NCBI GenBank assembly: GCA_022578605.1
Contig: MU394070.1
Location: 372,001 to 436,000 of the forward strand
DNA from: Camillea tinctor
Lineage: Eukaryota; Ascomycota; Sordariomycetes; Xylariales; Xylariaceae
Reading direction: 5' to 3'
Length of the DNA stretch: 64,000 nt
Shown here: piece by piece, positions 26,624-39,043 of the stretch
How the letters are laid out: every line of letters begins with the position of its first letter
Position numbering within the stretch: position 1 is the stretch's first letter
The notes under the pieces: generated by a model
What the model saw: the letters and a program-made list of their open reading frames with translations, nothing else
The model's database searches: none
Told to the model about the DNA's origin: nothing
Translations under genes and position numbers: made by a program

Positions 26624-28533
26624 AGGTATGGCAGGCGCCGCCGTTTGTGGGCCGGGCGCAGACAGTAATCTTGGAGATTCGATTCAAGTTCCGGATGATT
26701 TCCTTTCTTGCTTCGCTTACCAAACATCATACCAACTCAAAACCCTCATCTATGAACCAACGTAATGTCCTTGTTTCGCAGGAGATGGAGAGATAAGATG
26801 TTGTGAGGGGGGGGGGGGATTATGTGTTATACTCTGTTCACCGGTATGAGATGGCTACATCTCACGTTACCGCTTGCATGTATAGGTACCTACCTTGTAG
26901 TATTGTTTTAACCAGATTGTCACCAAAAAGGAGCCATCAAGCCTCGTTGACTTGAGAGTGAGGATTGGACGGAAGATCCCCACTAGGCACGATGGTGGGA
27001 GAAAGGGAGCACGCTCTGACAGTCTTGTAGTGAACGTAATGGCCTGAAAATTAGGAGAGATGAGATGGAGTTTACATTATGATGCACTTGCGGAATACTA
27101 GGGGCTTGCTTCTTTGCTCAATAGGTTAGGTAGTCAGGTAATGAAAAGTTGATGCTGTTCATATGTTCTGAGTACCTAGGTGTAGCTAGATGGTATAGGT
27201 TAAGCCCATGGCTTGGATATAAGTCAATCTACCTGACCTAACTAACCCAGGTATCGTATCTTGATTCCAGAATGATAGATCAAGTAAGTTACCAATCAAC
27301 TTCCCCTAAATAGTTGCTACATTCATAATAATGGTAAGTCAATATATCAGAAGAGGGAAATTTTGTTATATGTGACGAAGCGTGCAGGTAGTTGCATGTG
27401 TTATGCAAGCTCTAGCAAGGTTTATTAGAAGAGGTAGGTGCTCCGTTAGGCCTAAGACTTCGCTAATACAATAAGTTTACCACCACAGCCGCCAAAAAAA
27501 AAGAGAGCCCCAGAGTCCCAGAGCCCCAGCCTTCCACCTAATATTACCCCTGCGCTACGACCCGCGCCGCACTCTAACACAGCAGCAACCCCCCCCCTTC
27601 ACCACACACACAATTCGCTTTATCTGCATTGAGTCTGCATTGACACAAGGCGCCAACCCGTTTTATTTTCATTCAGCAGCAGCGATGAGCTGGACTAAGT
27701 GAGTGAAATCACCAGTCACACCCCCCGGAAGCGTTGTTGACTCGCGAGGTTGTCCGTCGGTGACTTACAATTGAATGGGGGCAGCGATCTTTATAATACG
27801 CAAAACCTCGTCGACCCAGAAACCACCGCGAGCATTGTGTTGAATCAAAGAAGGGGGTAAAAAGTGTAAGTTGAAAGGCCTTTAGACATTTAGATTTCCT
27901 TTCTTGCCCTCTCCGAATAGATCCCCCCAAGATATCATGATAATAATAATGACAACAACCACGACAATAATAAAACACCATACCATACAAAGAAGAAATT
28001 CATTGGCTGGGGCTGGCAAACCGAGCTTGCACTTAAAAAAAAAGGGTTTCGCACCAACGGGGATTCTCAGAGTTCTCTAACCAAGAACGCCAATAGTGGT
28101 CGAAACCCCCTTTCGTAGAAAAAGATCATCTTGTCTCCTATTCAACCGTAACCAGCTAAAATCTCATGGTATCACATGCTTCTAAACCGCTGACACCTCA
28201 CTAGGCATATTCTTTCTGTGGCGACCCAAGGCTTCACCCCTCCCGCCCTTTTGGCGCCTTGTCTTGACCTCCGTCCTAGGTATGCGAATCAACAGTTTCC
28301 TCATCAAGACACCCAAGTCGCCCTGAATCTCCTCGATATAGCGAGGCCAGAGGCACGAAACCGTCGCAGCCCTCATCTCCGTGGGACGATTGGCGGTGAG
28401 CCCCATCAGGTGACGATAGTGCCACTATCGCTTCTGTTCCTGGCTTGAAAGCAACTTCGATCGATCCTCCTTGATCAAACTATTTGTATCGCGTTTATAT
28501 TGTTTCTACTTAGCTGTTTGATCCGCATACGCC
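26624..28533. other. 1.9 kb spacer with hda1 leader
   Basis: No firmly supported gene. It holds the 3' end of the F-box gene, a G run at about 26808-26818, and TAGGTA-type words near 27130-27250. A promoter-like stretch (27480-27684) precedes a possible small spliced ORF listed separately. The region up to 28533 is the probable 5' leader of the deacetylase gene. Confidence 0.5.
27685..27860 (+). CDS. possible small spliced ORF or leader exons of hda1
   Basis: An ATG at 27685 begins MSWT and meets a strong GTGAGT donor after 14 nt. Joining to the acceptor GGCAG (exon from 27785) gives NDLYNTQNLVDPETTASIVL and ends at TAA 27858-27860, 29 residues in all. The other two frames of this second exon close early, and the peptide looks protein-like. 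A further GTAA donor at 27857 could extend it. Alternatively these are non-coding leader exons of the Hda1 gene, or an upstream ORF (unspliced, the ATG gives five codons then TGA). No family recognised. Confidence 0.28.
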
Positions 28534-31210
28534 ATGGACGGCGAGGATCATTCCATGATGGACGCTCCCAACGGTCTAAACGACCCTCACGGTTCATCCG
28601 CCATGGACGAGGTCGATGATGCGGTTGCTTCCCTGAGAAACGACTTGCATGCCATGGATGAGTATGTGTCGCCGAGCGACACGCAGGCATACCTCAGATC
28701 GATGCAGAGACGTGGTCTACTCCCTACCGGATGCTGTTACGATGACAGGATGAAGCTGCATGCGAATGCAGACTTCGGCCCGTCTCCTCATCACCCGGAA
28801 GATCCGAGAAGAATAGAGGAGATCATGAAGATTTTCAAAAATGCGGGCCTCGTATATACGGGCCCCGACTCCGACCTAGTAGATATCCTACGAGAGACGC
28901 CGACCAAATACATGTGGCGGATCCCGGCGCGCAATGCCACGAAGCAGGAGATCTGCACGGTTCACACACCTGCGCATTACGACTGGGTTAAGAATCTATC
29001 CAACATGTCGACGAGGGACCTTCGACTCCTGAGCAATAATTTAGACCAAGGCAGAGCCTCGCTATACGTAGGGGGTATGTCCTACGAAGCCGCTCTCCTC
29101 TCAGCCGGTGGCTGTATAGAAACCTGCAAGAACGTCGCCGCCGGGAAGGTCAAAAACGCCTTCGCCATTATCCGACCGCCCGGTCACCACGCCGAATATG
29201 ACTCGCCCATGGGGTTCTGTCTGTTCAACAACGTGCCGATCGGCGCCAAAGTCTGCCAAAATGAGTACCCGGACACGTGCGGCAAGGTCATGATTTTGGA
29301 CTGGGATGTCCATCACGGGAACGGAGTGCAGAACATGTTCTACGACGATCCCAACGTGCTGTACATATCACTCCACGTGTATATGAACGGAGAATTCTAC
29401 CCCGGAAAGCCCGACAACCCCATGATACCGGACGGCGACCTGGACAAGGTCGGTGAGGGCCCGGGCATGGGAAGGAACGTCAACATCGCCTGGCCGTCCC
29501 AGGGCATGGGCGACGGAGAGTATCTGGCGGCCTTCCAGAAGATCGTCATGCCGATAGCCCACGAGTTCAACCCCGACATGGTCATCATATCGGCCGGCTT
29601 CGACGCCGCCGACGGCGACGAGCTAGGAGGGTGCTTCGTCACGCCACCGTGCTATGCCCACATGACCCACATGCTCATGTCCCTGGCGGGAGGCAAGGTA
29701 GCCGTCTGTCTGGAGGGCGGCTACAATCTCCAGGCGATCTCGCACTCGGCTCTGGCGGTGGCGCGAACGCTCATGGGAGAACCCCCACCGCAGATGGGGA
29801 TGCCGCCCATTTCCAAGGACGCCGCGAGGGTACTAGCCAGGGTACAGGCCGTCCAGGCGCCATACTGGGAATGCATGAGGCCCGGCATAATAGACATGCC
29901 GGATACGGTTGGGGACCACGCCTCGCGCTTACACGACGTCATACGGGGCTACCAGAGGCAGGCGCTGGCAGAGAGGTACGGCATGATCCCGCTGTTCATA
30001 CAGAGGGAGGTGCTGTGGAAGTCGTTCGAGAACCAGGTGCTGGTGACACCTGGGGTCCAGTCCAAGAGGAAGGTGTTGTTTATCATTCACGATCCGTAGG
30101 TTTTTTTTTTTTTTCATTTGATTTCCTTCTACGAAAGATTCAGAGTATGATGATTTCGGGTACTAACTACAAGCTTGCTATCTAGTCCCGAGCTAGTTGC
30201 CATGCCAGATATCATTGATAACACGGTTGAGCCTCATAACAGTTTTATGGTACGTATCTTCAGTCTACTTGTGATCCCTAGGTATATCAAAGAGGAAGGA
30301 ATGGTAAATTAACAAACACCACACTCCCATAGCTCGATGGCGTCGTCTCGTACATAGACTGGGCAGTCAAGAACGGCTTTGGCGTTGTAGACGCCAACGT
30401 GCCGCAGTACATCACGCACCCGGAGGACACGGAGGCGTTCAGCCCCCGCATGACGGAGAAGACGCTGCAGCACCAGATCCAGGAGCTGGTCTGCTACATA
30501 TGGGACAACTACCTCCAGCTCTACGAGCCAGAGGACCTATTCCTGCTCGGTGTGGGGAATGCGAACCTAGGCGTTAAGGTTTTGTTGACAAATCGAGGTA
30601 TGCATATATACATGAAAAGAGAAAGGAAGAGAAGAAATGATGCGAATTTTTTCTGTTTTTTTTTCTCACTAAGCCCCTTCCCCATTTGCCCCTTTCCCCT
30701 TTTCCTCCTCCTCCTTTCCCTGCAAGCAAGAATTCTGGTGAAGATGCTAACAACGCCATACACACAGACTGCAAGGAGCACATCTCGGGGGTGGTCAACT
30801 TCGTGACGGGCAACCTGCGGCCGATCAAGTCGGAGACGGACCCGGGGCTGTCGACGTGGTACAAGCAGTCGTCGCTGGTGTACGTGGCGACAGACCACGC
30901 GTGCTGGAAGGACGAGGACCTGGCCAAGAAGGTGCTGAAGAAGCGGTTCGGCGGCGTGAAGCGCAGCTCCGAGGTCGGCCTCAGCCGCATGATGGAGACC
31001 CACGCTGAGGAGGTGAGGCAGTTCATCAGGCAGATGACCAGGGGGGATGGGAGTGACGGGGAGGAAGAAGATGAGGAGGATGAGGAGGAAGTGGTGGTGG
31101 GGGGAGGGGAGAATGGGAAGGGACAGGCACAGGCACAGGCACAGATTGTGGGGAGTAGAGGGTTGAGGTTGCAGAGGAGTGGGGATACGACGGAGGATGA
31201 GAGGGTTTGA
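28534..31210 (+). CDS. hda1: class II histone deacetylase Hda1 (Clr3 type)
   Basis: A zinc-dependent deacetylase removing acetyl groups from histone tails. Family members act in gene silencing and heterochromatin (yeast Hda1, fission-yeast Clr3, Neurospora HDA-1). Four exons (28534-30095, 30186-30249, 30333-30597, 30768-31210) give 777 residues. The catalytic domain covers about residues 70-460: RPPGHHAEYDSPMGFCLFNN near 213 carries the active-site His pair, DWDVHHGNG near 256 and SAGFDAADGD near 352 carry zinc ligands, and LEGGYN is near 393. After residue 510 an Arb2-like C-terminal domain follows, as in other fungal Hda1 proteins. The tail is acidic (DGEEEDEEDEEE) with a QAQAQAQ run. The coding region is clearly GC-richer than its flanks. 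The start matches a downstream acidic N-terminus; the other ATGs at the 5' end of this frame are close by. Confidence 0.96.
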
Positions 31211-32753
31211 TGGGATGTTTTTGTTTTCTTTTTACTCTGTCGTTTTCTTTTTTTTTTTTTTGAGGGATAGTAAGATTTGAGAGGTTGTTGAGATGATAGC
31301 GAGATGGATGAAGGGAAAAGAATGGGAAAGGGGGTACATATACACATCTTATCTGTTTGCCTTTCTGTCTTTGTATGGTTCTGCATAGAGAGGGCGAGAA
31401 GGGGAAGGGGAAGGGGGAGAGAAAGGGGCATAATTATTAGTAAACGGGGAAAAGGGAGGGAGGAGGGAAGGGTTTTGTTAAGTTGATATGAGATACTGAG
31501 AGAGATAGATGGGGGTATGAAATTCGTCGTCTACCTTACCTGCTTACCTACTTATCCTACCTTACTTACCACCGACCTGATTTACTCAACTGTCCAGCTA
31601 ACTAAATACGATACGCTATGCTAGGTATGACTACATCCTGTCGCTAGCAGATTAATAGGTTTTGTGATTACATGCTACCTACATGATATGGTTTCCCGAA
31701 TCGGGCGCCTAAGGTTTGTATTAATACCTAAGTACCTGTATCGTATGTATAGGAGGGAGGAGTCGGAGCACTACGGGGTGAGACTGTTGATGACAGTAAA
31801 CAAGGAAGCTACATATGTTTGTATGTCACTATTGATATGGCTTTGCTCCCGTTGTAGGTAGGCACGTATCTATGTATCGTAGGAAAGACCGTATCGTGGG
31901 TAACCAACGCAACTCATCCCAAACACCCTTTGCGCCTTCCACTTGCTCTCTCTGCCTGGCAACCAACCCTAAACTATGGGATAGTTTTCTCTTACGCTAG
32001 GTCTCATACTTGGTGTTTGTACTCCTCGTCCTCCTCTTCCATACATCTTCTATGCATCTTCTTGCCTACCAACTTATTTGATTTCAATAACAATAAGGCT
32101 TCCCTTCTCTTGCATATTCTCTTCTCCGTCTTATTTATTCTTCTTCTTTTGATCAAGACTATACATACACATATTTGCCTTGTCCATTCTGGTACCCGGT
32201 TTATTATTTGGTGCTTCGACAGCATACACGGATTCACTGATACCTACCTGGTCATCTACTGCATACACCCTCTGCACTACACATATTTCCATGCACCTTT
32301 TTTTCTCGTCAGGATAACGAATAGACGGGATTGCATTCCGTTTATTTGTTTATCTGTCTGTAGTGAGAGGCTGCACTTAGGTACCTACCTAGCAACGAGT
32401 ATCTCGCCTAGAGATAGGGTCTATTCTACGTTACCTACCTTACACACATGCTAACCTACATACTAAACTTCCATTTGCGAACAAAAAAAACCCCCCCTTT
32501 CGTATCTTACTTGGGTATTTTGAGCAGTCATTGCCTGTGTACCTAGGTACCTAATATTTCTCGACAATATTCAAGATCCAGTTTTCAGAGTTTACTAGGT
32601 AGCACATACCTAGGTCGATAGCCCGTCCCTACCTAGTACTCCCTAGTACTTCAACTAAATTGGAAACATAGAAGTGAGGCTGCTTACTTAAGACGGCTAC
32701 TGCAGGAAAACGGTCTCACTGATTATTCCGATAAGCCATCATTGGTTCTAAAG
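31211..32753. other. 1.5 kb spacer
   Basis: No gene supported. A T run (about 31250-31261) and a purine-rich stretch (31390-31470) follow the hda1 stop. TAGGTA/ACCTAGGT words occur at 31530-31560, 32380-32400 and 32539-32553. The 174-codon plus frame 31930-32454 lies in CT-rich DNA, has no ATG at its start and is not protein-like. Close to 32754 the frame of the next gene stays open upstream, so a further 5' exon is possible. Confidence 0.5.
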
Positions 32754-35565
32754 ATGGGACGAGGGACCCGTGGCCCACAATGTGGCAGGGGTCGTGGCGG
32801 CACCACTGCGCGAAGAGGACCCGCAGAATCTGTTCCTGACCCAGACCCCGGTCCTGGTCTTGGTTCTGATTCTGATTCTGCAAGCAGTCCCAGAGAAGAA
32901 CGTTCTTCGGCAGCTGCTCGTGGTCGCGCAGGTTGTACAAGAATTCCAGATCCAGAATTTCTTCTCCAAATCTCAGGAGCAACCTCAAACTCTGCTGCCA
33001 CCCCCCTTACTACTACTACCGGTGCTGTGGCTGTTGCTTCCTCTCTTCCTTATTCTTCTTCTCCTCCTTCTTTTTCTTTTGCATCGCAGCATAACCATCA
33101 CGAACGACATTATCATCTTATCCGTAGTCCGACTCCCGTCCAAGAGCAGCAAATCGATATAGACCGCTTTGATCAAGACCACCAATACTATCAAGACCAA
33201 GATCGCGTTTACGATCTCTTCACATCACCTTCTCCTCCACCACCACAACTACCGCGGTGGCGGCGTCGCCAACTACAGCGTCAACGGCGACCACGCAATC
33301 ATCCATACTACCGAGGAAACCAGTCGCCTTATCACCGTTTGGCAATTGAGAGTCATATTGCAGCCAATTCTGCTGCCCTCACAGTTTCTCCCTCCCCTCG
33401 ATCAACACCGACTCGTTCCAGAGGACGTTCTAGAGGACGATACGCTCGGTCACGATTACGACCACCATCACGACTACAATCACGGCCGCAGGCATTGGCA
33501 TCCTACCACGATTTTGAACGAGCCTCGTCACTTGAAATCTCCGAGATCGACGTACGAGAACGCGGTCGTAGCCCACAGGTCCGGGAGTTATTTCCACATC
33601 TACTCGAGAGTCCAATCCCCCTTGCTGTCCCTGTCGCCAATTCTGCTCGCGAGCTATTTCCAAGTCCTCCCTTAGGGCAGCTTGCACACGTGCACCCTGA
33701 TAGAGTCGAAATACTACTATTGCCTGAGCCGGTTGCTGCTGCTTCCGCTCCTATTCCAACTTCCAATTCAGTCTCAGAACCAGACCCAGGCCAGGACCCG
33801 GAAGGTGTAGTAAGTATACATATAGGTATAATGGATCGTGACTCTAGAAGTCGGCGGTAAGTCATATTTCTTTAGACGACATTTAACACTTCTAACACAA
33901 GTGCTAACGACTTCTAGATACGATGATGGAGAAGTCACCAGATATGGTGCCGGAGAATCATACCGACCCTTCAACTCGAATCGCTCCCCGCGCAGGCCTA
34001 GAAGTCCTCCTCTGAGAGATCGAGCGCGTAGTCCCATTCCACTGGACAGTGACAGATATATTCCTGATCGGACACCGCGCCGCCGTTCTAGGAGTGCCGA
34101 CCGCTATAGACGGGATCTCTCGCGGGATAGGAGAGACACGCGAGATACCGGAGACAGCTGGAGACGACGTGATAGGAGCCGTAGTCTGCGTAGGAGTCCC
34201 CCACGACGCTCCCCTCCACGACGAAGCCCGCCCCGGAGAAGCCCCATCCGCAGGTACTCACCCAGACGCGATGATAGAGATCGTATGCGATCTCCGCGAA
34301 GAGCTTACGACACAAGGTTCCACTCACCGCCCCGTCCAAATCATAATCCGAACCACCGTCCCCTAACCTCTTTGCCCTACAGACGAAGGTCTCGGTCCCC
34401 TTACGAACGAGACCGTGGTCGAGACAGAACACCCCCGAGGCGTTCGCCTCCTCCTATCCTCCGGGCCAGCACATACAGGGCCCCCCGCTCCCGTAGTCCG
34501 GAGCGCCGTGCTGATGACCGTTACATTTCCGCATCCTACGCCAGGCGCCCTTCACCACCTCGCGACTCGGCCATATCCTCTGCCATCCCGTCTAGAGATA
34601 CCTCAAGGAGATCCTCACCCCACCCAGTCCCCATTCGACGGGACGACCGTTCACGCCCGGAATCGCCAATTCCCTCTCGACCCCTATCCAGATCCTCACA
34701 TGGCGTCCCACCTCCCCGAGATCGAAGTCCACCCGGCGCCGCCCAAGAACCCTCTTCTGCTCCCCCACGGTCCCCCCCACGTGGCCCTGCTGCTCTCCGG
34801 GCACCCACAGGGCCGAGAGACACCCGTGGCTACGCGAGCCAATCTACGACAACGATAGGTCCACCTGCTAGACCAACTCCCCCAGCGCCCGCCCCAGTAA
34901 CCAGCCGCCAGGAGATGCCTAGCCCTAGTATTCCTCCATCGGGCCCACGGGGTTATGTTGCACCTCGAGGAGGAGGGTATGGTCGTGGTGGTGGCCGGGG
35001 AGCCCCAACCTGGGGTAACACTATTCAAAGTAGGAACTTGCCACCTACTACAGGCCCGGCCTCTGCAGCGGCTGCACCAGGGCCGAGTAACAATAGCATC
35101 CCGACAGGCCCTCGTGCCGGCCCGGTCTCGCAATCAGTGCCCTCTACACCCGTCACTCCGTTCAAGCCTTTCAACCCTCCGAAGGGTCCCGCCGCCGACA
35201 CCAGCATGGCCAACGGCCCCGGCAGCAGCGGTCCTAGCGGTATGAACAGCAATGGCCGACCGACATTAGCACAGCAGCTCATGGCATCGATGCCACCGAT
35301 CATCCCGGGAGGTAAGATGGACCCGGCGTACGCGGCGGCGAGCGCTGGAGTGCTGCCTGAGCTTCTGCCGCATACGCAACGGCTGAAGGAGGAAGAGGAG
35401 AAGATCCGCGAGGAGAAGTATGTGCGCGAGGAGAAACTGCGGCGCAGCCTCGCACTTTGGGATAAGTTGGAAAGGGAGGCTAAGGTCCTTGAGCTGCGCA
35501 CGGAACTCAGCGAGAATAGTATAAAGAAGTTTGCGGGCGAAGGAGTTGGGGGAGCGGCGTTCTGA
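32754..35565 (+). CDS. Arg/Ser/Pro-rich protein with alternative start
   Basis: Two exons (32754-33856, 33918-35565; GTAAGT donor, GCTAAC branch site, CTAG acceptor) give 916 residues if translation begins at 32754. A second ATG at 33831, only 26 nt before the donor and in the same frame, would give a 558-residue protein starting MDRDSRSRRYDDGEVTRYG. That start looks like the natural N-terminus of an RS-rich protein. The 1.1 kb before it is open in this frame, Arg/Ser/Pro-rich and lacks a known domain. Downstream come dense RS/RD/SPPR repeats (about residues 390-600 of the long form), a Pro/Gly-rich stretch with an RGG-like patch, and a C-terminal charged coiled coil (LKEEEEKIREEKYVREEKLR). 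RS repeats suggest a nuclear RNA-processing role; no RNA-recognition motif was seen. Confidence 0.7.
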
Positions 35566-36556
35566 GTCGAGGGAAGTTGTCTGTTGGAGAAAGGGGAAGA
35601 GGAAAGGAGAGAAGAGGAAATAAGAATACGTGCGGATTATGTGTGTACGATGATCTGAGAAAGGGGAATAGATAGGTAGATAAGATGATTTCTCTTCGTT
35701 CTTCCCATTATGAGAGCAAGAGAGGAATTTATTTATTTATTGATTGATTGATTGGGTAATCATTGGGTATTATAAAAAAAAAAAGAAATGATTGGAGAGA
35801 AAGATAGATAAGATGAAAAATGTGATAAGATGAATGAATGGTGGGATTATTCGAAAGAGAAGAAATTATTACAGTGTTTTGCCAGAGTAGAGAAAAATGC
35901 TAGGACGACAGTGGTTGTTTCTTCGTGAGGGAAAGGAGGGTAAGTGCGTAGATAGGAAGATAGGAGGGAACGAGATGCATGGGATGGGTATGAGTTACCT
36001 GGTTATAGTATTAGATTGGGTAGGGGAGCGAGATGGGAAAGGCGTTGTGTAGGCTAGGTTATGTATGTATGGTAGAGAGGATAGGTTACATATATTAGAG
36101 TTCAGAGGGGAAAAAGGAGAAGATAGGTAGATGGAAAGGAGGGAGTGGAAGAGGGGAAGGGAGCCCGTTATATGAAGACCTATGATTCCTTTTTTGGAGG
36201 GGGCGAATATGGATGTTCTGCTATGTAAGAAAGAAATATGTTTGTGTACTATTCTTCGTTACAAAATTTGAAAACTTATAATGTCTCTTCATATGTACAC
36301 CTCACTCCATATATTCCCACCTACAACGTACGACATGGTCTCCTTTCAAGTTACTATATATACACGTGAAATACACTACATTTCCGGCTCCCTGGGGCCG
36401 TTATACCTAGAAGAGGGGGGGGGGGGGGGGGGGGGCAAAAAAAAAAAAAAAAAAAGTACAAATTAAAAAACGAAAAAAAAAAAAACAAAAAAAAAAAAAA
36501 AAATTGGGGGGGTGGAAAAATATTTGTTTTTTTAGGGCAAAAAAANNNNNNNNNNG

Positions 36557-36617
<61 letters not shown>

Positions 36618-36727
36618 ATATCATCATAGCTACCTAGTCGACTTTATAATCGTACAAGATTCTCACCTATCCAAACTAAGCAAGTGTGAGGAGAGGAAAA
36701 TTAGTGAGTTTGATAGTCACAATACCT
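35566..36727. other. 1.2 kb spacer containing the assembly gap
   Basis: No gene supported. It holds purine-rich 3' flank (GATAGG/GAGAGG words), TTTATTTATTGATTGATTG repeats near 35729-35754, and then the homopolymer and gap region listed separately. Confidence 0.6.
36415..36617. other. assembly gap within homopolymer runs
   Basis: A G run (about 36415-36435) is followed by long A runs, ten N at 36546-36555 and a C run of about 60 (36557-36617). The pattern suggests failed or low-quality reads at a contig join and not real sequence. The true length of the spacer here is unknown. Frames crossing it (such as the poly-Gly minus frame) are meaningless. Confidence 0.9.
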
Positions 36728-39043
36728 CTAGGCACACATCTTCCCACCCTCTCCCTCTGCGTCTACACGTCGCCTACCATTCCTCTTCCCCGCCATCACC
36801 CGCACTCTCGCTCTCGAGTTCACCTGTAGTTTAGACGGGAACTTCGCTGCGCCGAGCTTGTGCGGTACAAAAGACCGATTATAGTACCGGCCCGCCGTCC
36901 CGAGCACGTTGCGATCCGCGCACTTGTACCGGATCTGGTACCGGAGCCAGTTCTCTACCTGGGGAAGCTGTATGCCGATGGTGGGCAGCGCGAGGAGCTG
37001 CATCTTGGCGGTGTCGACGGGGCTGGGTTGTCGTAGGAGCGGCTCGGTTGCGGTCTTTTTGGGATCGTCGCCTTTGGGGCCGTGTCTAGGAGGAAGAGGA
37101 TCATTTTCCTCGTCGGTGGCTGGGGCCCGGGGATGCGGATACCCCTGGCGGACTCGCACATCGTTCAGGTCGACTTTCTCTTCTAGATATATGGCAGGCA
37201 TGGTGTAGCGCACTTTGCCGGGAGCACACCGCCGCAGGGTGGCCTCGAGCTGCTTCCGGTCGCGCGGGGGTAGCTGCTCCCGGAAGGGCTTGGCGTGCTC
37301 CTTGACGAAGGGCTGGACGATCACGCGGTAGGGTAGATGGTGCTTGATTTCGATCCAGAAACGCCCATCCCAGAGCTGCCAGGGCTGTGTCGGGGACCAG
37401 GCCCAGCGCCGGTCTCCTGTCTCGCCCTTGTTCTCGGGGACCCAGCACGGCGTGCAGTAGCGCGGTACCGGCAGATTTGACGTGTAAGGCTCTCGGGTCA
37501 AGAACCAGGAGAGCTGATTCATTCTTATCTGCGATGTTTCTGGCCATGCCGAAGACTTCTGGGCATCTTGGTGAATGGGAATAAAATAAACCCCAGAAAC
37601 ATTGAATGGTTTCGGTGAGTCTGGCAGTCCTGCCTCATTGGGGTCAGACAAGGCAGGGAAAAGAAACGATACTGTTTTCTGTAGACTATCCAAGGGAACA
37701 GGTTGTAGATTTGGAGTAACGATAGAGATCAACTTCTGGATGAGAAGACTGGCTATCTCTCGACGTCTAGCCATATAAGTCTCACGTCGCTGGGAAGACT
37801 TTAGATATCTTCTAGATCGCGGCGGCCCATAATCATCAGGAAGCTCGACAGTCAAAGTCCCAACTTTTGGTTCAAATCCGTGGATAATAATGCGACTTAG
37901 TAGTCTATTAGTCTCGGTATCCAAATTTTGTACTTTCTGCTCGCATCGCTTAGAAAGGGCTAAGATGGAAGGCTTCTGTAGAGCAACAGGGAGAGTGTAG
38001 CCTTTATACATATGCCGGATAGCATTTCGTAGGGTAAGGGTGGGATCTTGGTTGGTATGGTCCTCCGACCACTGGATCCTGTTCGCTAAGCAGGTGGCAA
38101 TCAGGCGGTCTTTGCTAAACTCCAGTAAGGGGCGGTATACAAAGAGGCCACCGTCTTCCACTTCAATGTTAGGGGGGCTAACAAAGTCTATGTGTTTAGC
38201 ATGGTGGAACTGCTTGGAGGCGCGCACATCGATCTCGGTATCGTCTGCAAATTGAGAGGTCTTTGAACGTAGTTCTTGTCCCAGCCTTTGGAGTTCACCC
38301 TTAGGGATTCGGTCGTTGTAGTAAGGCTCTACCTGGCGCTGGTCGTCCACATAACCGCTCCTGTATGCGCCCATTATGCCTTCGCACTCGGGAATAGAAC
38401 CGGCTTTCCACATGCCGCGCAGGCCACGAGTGCCGTGACCCTGCAACAGGCGCATCATGACAGTCTCATACTGGTCATCTTCATGATGGGCAAGGAACAG
38501 GCTAGCGGCTCTACGCTCCTTGCAGATATGGCCAAGGGTGCGGTACCGCAGCCTGCGTGCTGCGCTCTCGAGATTGGGCAAGTCGTTAGGACTCCGGTGG
38601 CCAGTTTCAATAAGAATCTTGTCCCAGAAGAGCGGGTACACCTGGGCTCTTATACCTATGTCCCGCGTCAGGATTTCCCGGGTGGCTTCGGCCTCGGCGC
38701 GCGAGCCAGGACGGAGCCGGTGGTCTATGGTGATGCCGCGGAAACATGCTACAGGGTTATCGGAGACCTTGTGGTTTAGGTCGTTTAAGGGGAACTGTGA
38801 GCACAGGAAGGCCAACGCCATAGAGTCTACGCCACCGCTTATGGCGAGAACTATTGTGCATGTACTGCGGTTAGCCCAGCTATGCCAGGTTATGAGAGAG
38901 CTATGAGAGAGCTACGCACCGACTTCTCTAGGCACATACCCCCTAGCGCGTGGGAAGCGCGGAGGGCAGGTGGCGCGGACAGCATCGATAAATTCATGTG
39001 CCTGGATGGGGCGGGCAGCCAAAACGTGCGGCAGCTTGTTCAT
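36728..39043 (-). CDS. TilS-like tRNA(Ile)-lysidine synthase (PP-loop ATPase)
   Basis: A PP-loop ATPase of the TilS family. In bacteria and organelles these enzymes convert the wobble C of tRNA-Ile(CAU) to lysidine, so that it reads AUA. Two exons (39043-38920, 38850-36728) give 748 residues. Splicing of the 69-nt intron creates REVVLAISGGVDSMALAFL; SGGVDS at residues 46-51 is the ATP-binding PP-loop. Further family marks are ITIDHRLRPGS, ESAARRLRYRTL, LAHHEDDQYETVMMRLLQGHGTRGLRG (quoted in two parts: LAHHEDDQYET and RLLQGHGTRGL) and YRPLLEFSKDRL. Beyond about residue 320 the long C-terminal part is specific to fungi as far as I can tell. The N-terminus is basic with few acids (HVLAARPIQAHEFIDAVRA), which fits mitochondrial import but does not prove it. 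The acceptor after CACAATAG was preferred because the earlier CAG leads to a stop. Confidence 0.88.

Noticed and set aside
29631..30185. 184-codon plus frame inside hda1
   Set aside because: It is a shifted frame within a clear catalytic-domain exon, with Gly/Arg/His-rich composition and no motif.
30574..31431. 285-codon minus frame near the 3' end of hda1
   Set aside because: It covers an intron, the acidic tail and 3' UTR of hda1, and is made of Ser/Pro/Leu runs from purine-rich DNA.
31930..32454. 174-codon plus frame with several hydrophobic stretches
   Set aside because: It lies in CT-rich spacer DNA, lacks an ATG at its start and shows no consistent membrane-protein layout; likely a chance frame.
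36407..36619. Poly-glycine frame across the N gap
   Set aside because: It is produced by homopolymer runs in a sequencing gap.
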